Part shown: positions 8,159 through 15,523 of the stretch, piece by piece
How positions within the stretch are numbered: position 1 is the first letter of the stretch
How the letters are laid out: every line of letters starts with the position of its first letter
Assembly (NCBI GenBank): GCA_031553775.1
Contig: JAVBLA010000005.1
Span: 124,001 to 188,000, forward strand
Length of the DNA stretch: 64,000 nt
Direction: 5' to 3'
Source of the DNA: JAISFI01 sp031553775
Lineage (GTDB): Bacteria; Bacteroidota; Bacteroidia; Bacteroidales; Azobacteroidaceae
The notes under the pieces: generated by a model
What the model was told of the DNA's origin: nothing
Seen by the model: the letters and a program-made list of their open reading frames with translations, nothing else
The model's database searches: none
Translations under genes and position numbers: made by a program

Positions 8159-10306
8159 TTACTCTTCAAGGAGTATTTCCAAAATCTGGCAGGCAGCCTT
8201 GGAAACCGGAGAACCGGGTCCAAAAATAGCAGCCACACCAGCTTTATAGAGATAATCGTAATCCTGCGCAGGAATTACGCCTCCGGCAATAACCAGGATA
8301 TCTTCGCGGCCTAATTTTTTCAGTTCCGCGATAACCTGGGGTACCAGTGTTTTATGTCCTGCAGCCAGAGAAGAGACTCCGAGCACATGCACATCGTTTT
8401 CAACAGCCTGACGGGCGGCTTCTTCCGGAGTCTGAAACAAAGGCCCCATATCCACATCGAATCCACAATCGGCATAGCCGGTTGCCACTACTTTGGCACC
8501 ACGGTCGTGACCGTCCTGTCCCATTTTAGCGATCATGATACGCGGCTGACGCCCTTCTTTTTTCGCAAATTTTTCCGCCAGTTCGCAAGCACGGCGGAAG
8601 GTCGGATCTTGTTTGGTTTCTGATGAATACACGCCTGATATTGTTCTGATAATTGCTTTATATCTTCCACATACTTTTTCGCAGGCATCGGAAATTTCAC
8701 CTAAAGATGCACGGACATGAGCAGCTTCCACCGCCAGTTCAAGCAGATTTCCTTCTCCTGTTTCAGCACATTTTGTAATAGCAGCCAATGCTTTCTGCAC
8801 GGCAACTTCATCCCGGTTCGCACGAAGCTCGTTCAGGCGGGTAATTTGTTGCTCGCGAACTGCCGTATTATCTACTTCGAGAATATCGATCGGATCTTCT
8901 TTTTCCAAGCGGTATTTATTCACTCCGATAATCGTTTGGTTTCCGGAGTCGATCTTCGCCTGTGTACGGGCAGCAGCTTCTTCAATACGCATTTTAGGCA
9001 GACCGGTTTCAATAGCTTTAGCCATTCCGCCGAGTTCTTCCACTTCCTGTATCAAAGCCCAGGCTTTATTTGCTAACTCGTGTGTCAGCGATTCTACATA
9101 ATAAGAACCTGCCCAAGGGTCAATTTCCTTACAGATATACGTTTCCTCCTGGATATAGATCTGGGTATTACGGGCGATACGGGCAGAAAAATCGGTCGGC
9201 AACGCAATCGCTTCATCCAGGGCATTGGTGTGCAGGGACTGCGTATGCCCGAGGGCAGCTGCCATAGCTTCAATACAGGTACGTCCCACATTATTGAACG
9301 GATCCTGTTCGGTAAGCGACCAACCGGAAGTCTGCGAGTGCGTACGCAAGGCCAATGATTTCGGATTTTTAGCGCCAAAACCTTTTACGATCTTCGCCCA
9401 GAGCAGACGAGCCGCACGCATTTTGGCAATCTCCATGAAATGATTCATTCCAATGGCCCAGAAGAACGACAGGCGGGGAGCGAAAGCATCCACATCGATT
9501 CCGGCATTGATTCCAGCCCGAAGATATTCCATTCCATCGGCCAATGTATAAGCCAGCTCTATATCTGCCGTTGCACCTGCTTCCTGCATGTGATACCCGG
9601 AAATAGAAATCGAGTTGAACTTCGGCATTTTTTGCGATGTATATTCGAAAATATCGGCAATAATCTGCATGGAAAATTCGGGCGGATAGATATAGGTATT
9701 ACGCACCATGAATTCCTTGAGGATATCATTCTGGATGGTTCCGGCCATTTCTTCCAGTTTCGCTCCCTGTTCCAGTCCGGCATTGATATAAAACGCCAAA
9801 ATGGGTAATACAGCTCCGTTCATAGTCATAGACACAGACATATCCCTCAATGGGATACCGGCGAAAAGCACTTTCATATCTTCCAGGGAACAGATAGAAA
9901 CCCCTGCTTTGCCCACATCTCCCACTACCCTGGGATGATCGGCATCGTACCCCCGGTGTGTAGCCAGGTCAAAGGCCACGGAAAGTCCTTTTTGCCCGGA
10001 AGCCAGGTTTCTGCGGTAAAAAGCATTCGATTCTTCTGCAGTAGAGAATCCGGCATACTGGCGGATCGTCCACGGACGGGTAGCATACATCCCCGAATAC
10101 GGTCCCCGGAGAAAAGGCGGCAATCCGGAAGCATACCCGAGATGTTCCATTCCTTCCAGGTCTTCTTTAGTATATACCGGTTTTACGGCAATATGTTCGG
10201 GAGTCAGCCAGTCTGCTTTGATCCCGTTTTCCTGCGACCATTTGGCAGCATTGGTTGCTACAAATCCGTCGTTGTTGATATTGATATTTTTGAAATTCGG
10301 TTTCAT
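8159..10306 (-). CDS. mutB: Methylmalonyl-CoA mutase, large (catalytic) subunit
   Basis: The 715-residue protein interconverts succinyl-CoA and (R)-methylmalonyl-CoA using adenosylcobalamin, a step in propionate formation from succinate. Residues 1 to about 570 form the substrate-binding TIM barrel (for example RPWTIRQYAGFSTAEESN). The C-terminal B12 domain has the cobalamin-ligating DxHxxG motif in GQDGHDRGAK at about residues 597-606, with downstream GVSSLAAGH and VIAGGVIP. The length matches the usual large subunit. It overlaps mutA by four bases (ATGA), so the two are translationally coupled. No meaB-type GTPase or epimerase gene is nearby. Confidence 0.98.
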   Translation of the reverse strand: MKPNFKNININNDGFVATNAAKWSQENGIKADWLTPEHIAVKPVYTKEDLEGMEHLGYASGLPPFLRGPYSGMYATRPWTIRQYAGFSTAEESNAFYRRNLASGQKGLSVAFDLATHRGYDADHPRVVGDVGKAGVSICSLEDMKVLFAGIPLRDMSVSMTMNGAVLPILAFYINAGLEQGAKLEEMAGTIQNDILKEFMVRNTYIYPPEFSMQIIADIFEYTSQKMPKFNSISISGYHMQEAGATADIELAYTLADGMEYLRAGINAGIDVDAFAPRLSFFWAIGMNHFMEIAKMRAARLLWAKIVKGFGAKNPKSLALRTHSQTSGWSLTEQDPFNNVGRTCIEAMAAALGHTQSLHTNALDEAIALPTDFSARIARNTQIYIQEETYICKEIDPWAGSYYVESLTHELANKAWALIQEVEELGGMAKAIETGLPKMRIEEAAARTQAKIDSGNQTIIGVNKYRLEKEDPIDILEVDNTAVREQQITRLNELRANRDEVAVQKALAAITKCAETGEGNLLELAVEAAHVRASLGEISDACEKVCGRYKAIIRTISGVYSSETKQDPTFRRACELAEKFAKKEGRQPRIMIAKMGQDGHDRGAKVVATGYADCGFDVDMGPLFQTPEEAARQAVENDVHVLGVSSLAAGHKTLVPQVIAELKKLGREDILVIAGGVIPAQDYDYLYKAGVAAIFGPGSPVSKAACQILEILLEE

Positions 10307-12150
10307 TGTATTCCTAATTTTACGTTAAACGCCTTCAATGTTTCCAGAACATTGCTACGAACATTGATGAAATTCTCGATTCCCTGCGCTTTCAATTCGT
10401 CCATTGAAGCAGGTGCACCTGCCACAGCCAGGATCTCTTTCCCTTTAGTCAGCGCATAAGCTTCAGGAGCAAAAGCAGCATATTCATCATCACTGGAACA
10501 AACCACGATGATATCGGCTTTGGCTTCACGGGCAGCCTTAATTCCGGCTTCCACTGTCTCGAAGCCGAGATTGTCAATCACCTGGTAACCTGCACAGGCA
10601 AAGAAATTGCAGGAAAATTGAGAACGGGCTAAACGCATGGCTAAGCTTCCGATAGTCAGCATGAAGGCTTTAGGTGTTTTACCTGATTTCTCTGTAGTCA
10701 AACGCAAGGCTTCATATTCGCTGCTTAAGCGATTCAATTTCAAAGTTTCAACAGCAGAATCGCAAGAACCGCCACAGCAACAACAACTGTCTTCTTCAAT
10801 TTTAGAAGCAGCTTTTTCGGTAAAATTAGGAAACTGATTAGTTCCCAGCAAGGTTTCCCGGCGTTGCGCCAGTGCTTTGAAACGAGCATTGGCCGATTCG
10901 TTGACGGCATGTTGAATTTCACCGGCTTGAACCGCTTCATAAAATCCTTTTTCTTCGGTTGCCAGGAAAAGGTTCCAGGCTTGTTCGGCAATAGAAGCAG
11001 TTAATGTTTCAATATAATAAGAACCGCCGGACACATCGGTAATTTTATCTAAATGCGCTTCTTCCTTCAGCAAAAGCTGTTGGTTACGGGCAATTCTCTC
11101 TGAAAATTCATCCGGTGTTTTGAACGATTCGTCGAAAGGAGAAACCAAAATGGAATCCACTCCGGCAATCCCTGCCGACATTGCTTCGGTTTGCGTACGC
11201 AACATATTCACATGTGCATCGTATACTGTTTGATTAAAATAAGACGTTTGAGCAAAAATATTCATTTTTGCAGCCTCATCCGAAGCGCCATAAGCTTTAG
11301 CGATCTCCGCCCACAGCCAACGGGCAGCACGGAATTTGGCGATTTCCATAAAATAATTGGAAGAAATGCCGAAGTTGAATTTGATTTTAGAAGCCGCCAA
11401 TGAAGCATCTGCACCGGCTTCGGTGAGTTGTTTCATCAATTCGCTCCCCCAGGCCAGAGCATATCCTAATTCCTGGGTAATGTATGAACCGGCATTATTA
11501 AATAAATACGCATTGACTCCTAATACGCGGAAAGCCGGGAATTTTTTAGAAGCTTCGAGGGCTTCTTTCATCAGACTTACCCAATTTTCATTTACCTTTC
11601 CTTTTCTCAGCATAGGACCAATCAAATCCAGGTTTACAGAAACCTTGCAGGTAGCAGGATCAGTACCCTTATCTGTCAGATAATCTGAAAGTATCCGGAC
11701 CAGGTCGACCGAAACACGGCTACAGGTACGGAAATTCAGCTCTACACAACAGGGACGAATTCCTTCCAGCAGAAGAGCAATATTTCCTGGGTTAACATCC
11801 TCACGATCTATACAAAAACCGAGGGAAGTCACTCCTTTATTCAGGAGATCCAAGGCTTTTTGATTAGCCGCTTTGAAATCTTCCACTTCGATATCCTGAC
11901 GCACAAGCCAGTCGTTATTCTTCTTAGTGCCGCGAACATACGGAAATTCACCGGGAAGAACATCCGTAGTTTTCAATCCCTGGATATCTTCCGCCCTGTA
12001 AAACGGATTGACACTGAATCCTTCATTGGTTTTCCAAACCATTTTTTTCTCATAATCGGCGCCTTTGAGGTCAGCCACAATCTTTTCCTTCCATGCGTCC
12101 GCACTCACAGAAGGAAATTCAGAGAAAAGTTTTCCTTTTGATTCTGACAT
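10303..12150 (-). CDS. mutA: Methylmalonyl-CoA mutase, small subunit, with a cysteine-rich insertion
   Basis: The 615-residue partner of MutB has the same two-domain fold. The C-terminal domain lacks the His-containing cobalamin motif, as expected for the non-catalytic subunit of the heterodimer. Between the barrel and the C-terminal domain, at residues 456-463, there is a run CCCCGGSC flanked by acidic and serine residues (coding bases about 10762-10785). I do not know this run as a feature of the family; it could bind metal or be a linker peculiarity. The gene is first in the mutA-mutB operon, behind a TACTTTTG promoter box. Confidence 0.97.
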   Translation of the reverse strand: MSESKGKLFSEFPSVSADAWKEKIVADLKGADYEKKMVWKTNEGFSVNPFYRAEDIQGLKTTDVLPGEFPYVRGTKKNNDWLVRQDIEVEDFKAANQKALDLLNKGVTSLGFCIDREDVNPGNIALLLEGIRPCCVELNFRTCSRVSVDLVRILSDYLTDKGTDPATCKVSVNLDLIGPMLRKGKVNENWVSLMKEALEASKKFPAFRVLGVNAYLFNNAGSYITQELGYALAWGSELMKQLTEAGADASLAASKIKFNFGISSNYFMEIAKFRAARWLWAEIAKAYGASDEAAKMNIFAQTSYFNQTVYDAHVNMLRTQTEAMSAGIAGVDSILVSPFDESFKTPDEFSERIARNQQLLLKEEAHLDKITDVSGGSYYIETLTASIAEQAWNLFLATEEKGFYEAVQAGEIQHAVNESANARFKALAQRRETLLGTNQFPNFTEKAASKIEEDSCCCCGGSCDSAVETLKLNRLSSEYEALRLTTEKSGKTPKAFMLTIGSLAMRLARSQFSCNFFACAGYQVIDNLGFETVEAGIKAAREAKADIIVVCSSDDEYAAFAPEAYALTKGKEILAVAGAPASMDELKAQGIENFINVRSNVLETLKAFNVKLGIQ

Positions 12151-12188
12151 AATGTTATCGTATTCGTTAGTTTAATTTTTTAAGTGTA

Positions 12189-12196
12189 CAAAAGTA
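12189..12196 (-). promoter_or_regulatory. -7 promoter element of the mutA-mutB operon
   Basis: The minus strand reads TACTTTTG, matching TAnnTTTG, 39 bases before the mutA ATG. No clear -33 box was seen. Confidence 0.6.
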
Positions 12197-12282
12197 ATAC
12201 AAATTGTTGTGAGGGAAAAAGAAAAAGAGAGGAATTAGCCAAAAATCCGGCAAAGGTGAAAATTATATGCAAGTCTCAGGAA

Positions 12283-12317
12283 AAACAAGAAGCACCTCTA
12301 AGAGATACTTCTTGTTT
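12283..12317 (-). terminator. Terminator hairpin downstream of the sulfatase/oxidoreductase operon
   Basis: AAACAAGAAG at 12283-12292 pairs with CTTCTTGTTT at 12308-12317. A looser inner stem extends the hairpin, and a T-run follows on the minus strand. It lies about 80 bases past the stop of the DsbA-like gene. Confidence 0.65.
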
Positions 12318-12396
12318 AGTTAAATAGAAAAAATATCATTTAAGAGATCTGTCACTCCAAATATTAAAGAAGAAAACACATCCTGTTTCTATAAAT

Positions 12397-13110
12397 TCAT
12401 TCACAAACGCCATCTATTGAACAAGAAGGAGCATTCCCTTCACTTCTCTCCTTTCCGGCAAAAAATTCCTTCGACTTCCATTTTTCATAAGATTGCGTCA
12501 GGGCATCTAAGAAAACTTCCGGAGATTGCGCACCGGTAAGTATCAGGTGATCGTCGAAAAGGAAGAACGGTACCACATCTACATCAATATTTTCAGCCTC
12601 TTCAAAATCAGCAAAAACTTCATCTTCGAGCAAATCCGTATCGAGAGTCCTGCGAACTTCCGCAACATCCAAGCCGATAGACTTCCCTATTTGAACAAGA
12701 GTTTCCAAATCGTTGATATCTTTTCCCTCTGTAAAAAAAGCTTTGAAAAGATGTTCTTCAGCAGCATCCTGCAAACCATTCTGTTTAGCCAGATGACTCA
12801 GCCGGTGAGCGTTGAAAGTATTGGCAACTACTGCCCGGTCAAAATGATAATCGAGTCCGACCTCCTTAGCCAACTGTTCCAACTCCCGGTGAAGGGTAAT
12901 CGATTCTTTCCGGGAACAGCCTTTCATTCCGGCAATATAATCATATTGGTCCTGAGTAGGCTCTGCCGGAAGTTCCGGATCGAGTTGGTAACTGTGCCAT
13001 TCTGTTTCAATCTCGGATGCATGGGGAAACATCCGGAGCGCCTGTTCGTATTTTCTTTTTCCGATGTAGCAATACGGACATACAATATCCGACCATATTT
13101 TCACTTTCAT
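12397..13110 (-). CDS. DsbA-family (FrnE-like) thiol-disulfide oxidoreductase
   Basis: The 237-residue protein starts with a thioredoxin-type strand and a CPYC redox motif at residues 11-14 (VCPYCYIGK). An all-helical insertion follows (about 70-150, NTFNAHRLSHLA), then the cis-Pro region (VDVVPFFLFD). This is the layout of the cytoplasmic FrnE/2-hydroxychromene isomerase-like branch of the DsbA family. There is no signal peptide, so it acts in the cytoplasm. Two further Cys lie at the extreme C-terminus (SCSIDGVCE). It is 14 bases downstream of a sulfatase gene and probably in the same transcript. The substrate is unknown. Confidence 0.9.
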   Translation of the reverse strand: MKVKIWSDIVCPYCYIGKRKYEQALRMFPHASEIETEWHSYQLDPELPAEPTQDQYDYIAGMKGCSRKESITLHRELEQLAKEVGLDYHFDRAVVANTFNAHRLSHLAKQNGLQDAAEEHLFKAFFTEGKDINDLETLVQIGKSIGLDVAEVRRTLDTDLLEDEVFADFEEAENIDVDVVPFFLFDDHLILTGAQSPEVFLDALTQSYEKWKSKEFFAGKERSEGNAPSCSIDGVCE

Positions 13111-13124
13111 GATTATTCTTGATT

Positions 13125-14531
13125 TTATTTATTCTCAATAAAATGTCTCCTAAAATAGATTTCGTTCATAGTTTTACCGGGCTGCTCCACTTTTTTTCGG
13201 GGGAGAGGCATCTGGGCACCAACGTTCTGTCTCCAGGCAACCAGATCGGCGTACAATTCGGCTGCTTTTTCCGGATAAAGGCTTATCAGGTCATTAGACT
13301 CAGATAAATCATCTTTCAAATTATACAATTGAAATGCTCCGGGTAAGAAATATATAGATTTATTGAAATCTTCTATCAGCTTCCAATCTCCCTTCCTGAT
13401 AGCACCCGAATATTCACCATGCCGGTGATAATGCGGATAATGCCAGCAAAGGTATTCTCTGTCAATCCGGGTCGCCGGATCTTTCAACAGGTTGTTGGCA
13501 AAACTCATTCCATCGAGATTTTTTTCATCCGATACGGAAAAGCCACAAATATCAGCTAATGTAGGAAGAAAATCATTTGCAATTACCGGAATATCAGAGG
13601 TAGAACCGGCTTTAATTTTCCCTTTCCAGCGAACTAACAATGGCTCACGAATGCCTCCTTCCCAGTAATTACCTTTAGAACCACGCAAAGGAGAAGCTCC
13701 TCTCCTCTCCACGGGAGACAACTGTCCGTTATCCGAGAATACAATCAACAGGGTGTTTTCCTCTAATTTCCATTTTTTGAGGGAATCAAGCAAAATACCC
13801 GTATAATTGTCCACCCTTTCTACCATGGCTCCCTGTACCGGATTCAGAAAACCTTTAGGGTTGGTTCCCGGTTTTTGTTCGTATTTGCTCACCAAAGCTG
13901 GATCTTCATATTCAGGAGTATGAATGGCATTGTGGGAAAGAAAACAGAAAAACGGCTGTCCCGCATCAGCATTCCGCCGGATAAAAGCCAGTGCAGAATC
14001 GGTATACTGAGCCACCCGGTGACAATCAATACCTTCACATTCATCGCTTTTTTGGGGACCATCGAACCTCAGCACCTCATCCCAAACCGATGTAGATTTA
14101 CTTACATGCCATTTGCCGATCAATGAGGTTCGATAACCGGCTTTTTTCATATATTGAGGGAGCAAAATATCCTTATCCGCCAATCCTTTGATGGACCAGT
14201 CAGGAATATCCAAGACTGCATTTCCCGGGTTTTTCTGTCCTGGAATCCAGTCTGTTACATGTGTCCGGGCCGGATATTTTCCCGACATGATTGCCGACCG
14301 GGTAGGAGAACTGACAGCACAAGCGGCATAAGCATTGGTGAACTGCATTCCTTCAGCGGCAATCTGGTCGAAGTTAGGGGTTTCATAATATTCACTGCCA
14401 TAGCATCCCATCTGATGATATCCGTAATCATCGAGCAAAATAAATATTACATTCGGCTTTTCGGTTTGTGCAAACGCACATAAATGAACAGCTGCGGTTC
14501 CGGCAACAATTCCAAGGATTTTCTTCTCCAT
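13125..14531 (-). CDS. Secreted S-type sulfatase (alkaline-phosphatase superfamily)
   Basis: The 468-residue protein has a signal peptide (1-22, ending AFAQ). The metal-binding DD pair is at 34-35 (ILLDDYGY). The sulfatase signature SSPTR at residues 74-78 lies in a CAVSSPTRSAIMSGKYP context, so Ser74 is the residue expected to be converted to formylglycine by an anaerobic sulfatase-maturating enzyme, not seen here. A later VFSDNGQ supplies more metal ligands. Exported sulfatases of this kind desulfate host mucin or glycosaminoglycans in gut Bacteroidota; the substrate cannot be told from the sequence. It lies upstream of the DsbA-like gene. Confidence 0.93.
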   Translation of the reverse strand: MEKKILGIVAGTAAVHLCAFAQTEKPNVIFILLDDYGYHQMGCYGSEYYETPNFDQIAAEGMQFTNAYAACAVSSPTRSAIMSGKYPARTHVTDWIPGQKNPGNAVLDIPDWSIKGLADKDILLPQYMKKAGYRTSLIGKWHVSKSTSVWDEVLRFDGPQKSDECEGIDCHRVAQYTDSALAFIRRNADAGQPFFCFLSHNAIHTPEYEDPALVSKYEQKPGTNPKGFLNPVQGAMVERVDNYTGILLDSLKKWKLEENTLLIVFSDNGQLSPVERRGASPLRGSKGNYWEGGIREPLLVRWKGKIKAGSTSDIPVIANDFLPTLADICGFSVSDEKNLDGMSFANNLLKDPATRIDREYLCWHYPHYHRHGEYSGAIRKGDWKLIEDFNKSIYFLPGAFQLYNLKDDLSESNDLISLYPEKAAELYADLVAWRQNVGAQMPLPRKKVEQPGKTMNEIYFRRHFIENK

Positions 14532-14580
14532 ACAGGTAAGAATTTACTATTGCATTGAATTAAACTATCGTTCGAAAGTA

Positions 14581-14588
14581 CAAATGTA
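14581..14588 (-). promoter_or_regulatory. -7 promoter element upstream of the sulfatase
   Basis: The minus strand reads TACATTTG, a full match to TAnnTTTG, 50 bases before the sulfatase ATG. The -33 box is unclear. Confidence 0.55.
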
Positions 14589-14682
14589 CGTAAAGTTTTG
14601 GATTTTGGAAATTATTTCAAACTGGGGGCTAAGGGAATGTTTTTTTGTGTAAAAACATTTTGAATAAAAATACTTTTTGTAT

Positions 14683-14838
14683 CTTTTTTTGTTGCGCCAA
14701 AAAAAGGTACCAAAAAAAGGCGCTTCGTCGAAAAGAACTCGTTCGCTCGCTGCGCTCTCTCCCTCAGACAGCTTTTCGACTATAAGGTATTGTCCCCCTG
14801 ACCCCCAACGGGGGATTGACCGGGCTTTGCCCGGGTGG
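14683..14838 (+). repeat. Composite intergenic repeat, copy 1
   Basis: Modules in order are: a small hairpin CCTTTTTTT-type arm around TTGCGC, AAAAAAAGGCGCTTCGTC, a long inverted repeat whose arms read GTCGAAAAG and CTTTTCGAC, a C/G-rich hairpin (CCCCCTGACCCCC / GGGGG), and CCGGGCTTTGCCCGG. The same module order with about 80% identity occurs in inverse at 22217-22385. Confidence 0.75.
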
Positions 14839-14899
14839 AATTGGGCAACATTGCGGGGTAATATTGTTTGCGAAGTCTCGTCATTGCGATTCCCCACCC

Positions 14900-14975
14900 C
14901 GTCATCGCGAGGAGGAACGACGAAGCAATCTCCTGCCAATCGCAAGGGATTGCTTCGCTGTCGCTCGCAATGACG
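14900..14975. repeat. REP-like palindrome
   Basis: The left arm begins CGTCATCGCGA and the right arm ends CTCGCAATGACG. Inner arms CGAAGCAATC and GATTGCTTCG pair perfectly around a short loop. A further half copy, CGTCATTGCGA, lies at 14879-14889. The GC-rich, imperfectly palindromic form matches extragenic palindromic repeats. Confidence 0.75.
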
Positions 14976-15094
14976 GTTATCTTCATCAGAATAAACCTTA
15001 TGCAAAATGTTCATTTGATTAAACGAACAACCGATGCGGCTCCACCTCCGGCCTCGGGCCAGTGGCGTAAAGAAAAATACGCAGTGTAGGCGTT

Positions 15095-15225
15095 AAAAGA
15101 GAAAAGCTGTTTGAGCACCGCAGGTGCGAGTTCTTTTCTCTTAGCCGGAACGCAGTATTTTTTAGCCAATGGGACGCAGCCTTGAATTTTTTGATCCTTT
15201 TTGTTTCAAGACAAAAAGGATATAA
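15095..15225 (-). repeat. Composite intergenic repeat, diverged copy 3
   Basis: In inverse orientation to copy 1 it shows the same plan: hairpin CCTTTTTGT/ACAAAAAGG (15196-15219), an A-rich tract, and an inverted repeat with arms AAGAGAAAAG (15097-15106) and CTTTTCTCTT (15133-15142). It keeps the motifs AAAAGAACTCG and ACAGCTTTTC found in copy 1. Confidence 0.55.
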
Positions 15226-15228
15226 TCC

Positions 15229-15289
15229 CAAGGCGATAGCCTTGACCTATTTGTGATTTTAAAAAATATCCTCCAAGGCGATAACCTTG
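15229..15289. repeat. Twin CAAGG-cgata-CCTTG hairpins
   Basis: CAAGGCGATAGCCTTG at 15229-15244 and CAAGGCGATAACCTTG at 15274-15289 are two near-identical hairpins 45 bases apart. Confidence 0.6.
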
Positions 15290-15464
15290 TACAAATCAAA
15301 TAGTTCCCAATTCCAAACAAAAATCAAATTTCCCAAATATCCCTAACTCTCCGGACTATTAAAAAAAGGAAGACAAAAAAGAACAAATACCTCTCAAATG
15401 TTTAATTAGTCTTAAATTTTCACATTTCCATGTCCAAAAAACCATAGATTCCATTAAAAAATTT

Positions 15465-15472
15465 TAGATTTG
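15465..15472 (+). promoter_or_regulatory. -7 promoter element of the TPR lipoprotein gene
   Basis: TAGATTTG matches TAnnTTTG. It overlaps an in-frame TTG codon, which argues that translation starts at the downstream ATG (15524), leaving a leader of about 45 bases. Confidence 0.65.
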
Positions 15473-15523
15473 TACCCAGAAATAGGCAAAACAAAAATTA
15501 TTAATTTTTTAATCTATAAGAAA

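Larger units (their letters stand above)
14532..15523. other. Gene-free kilobase rich in dispersed repeats
   Basis: The several open frames here overlap palindromic repeats, have no homologue-like composition and are regarded as spurious. The stretch contains two copies of a composite repeat in opposite orientation, a REP-like palindrome, a pair of small identical hairpins, and the promoter of the TPR lipoprotein at its right end. Confidence 0.75.

Noticed and set aside
14565..15231. Several open frames of 60-150 codons in the repeat-rich kilobase, on both strands.
   Set aside because: They run through palindromic repeats, overlap each other on both strands and have compositions explained by the repeats, so no real gene is supported.
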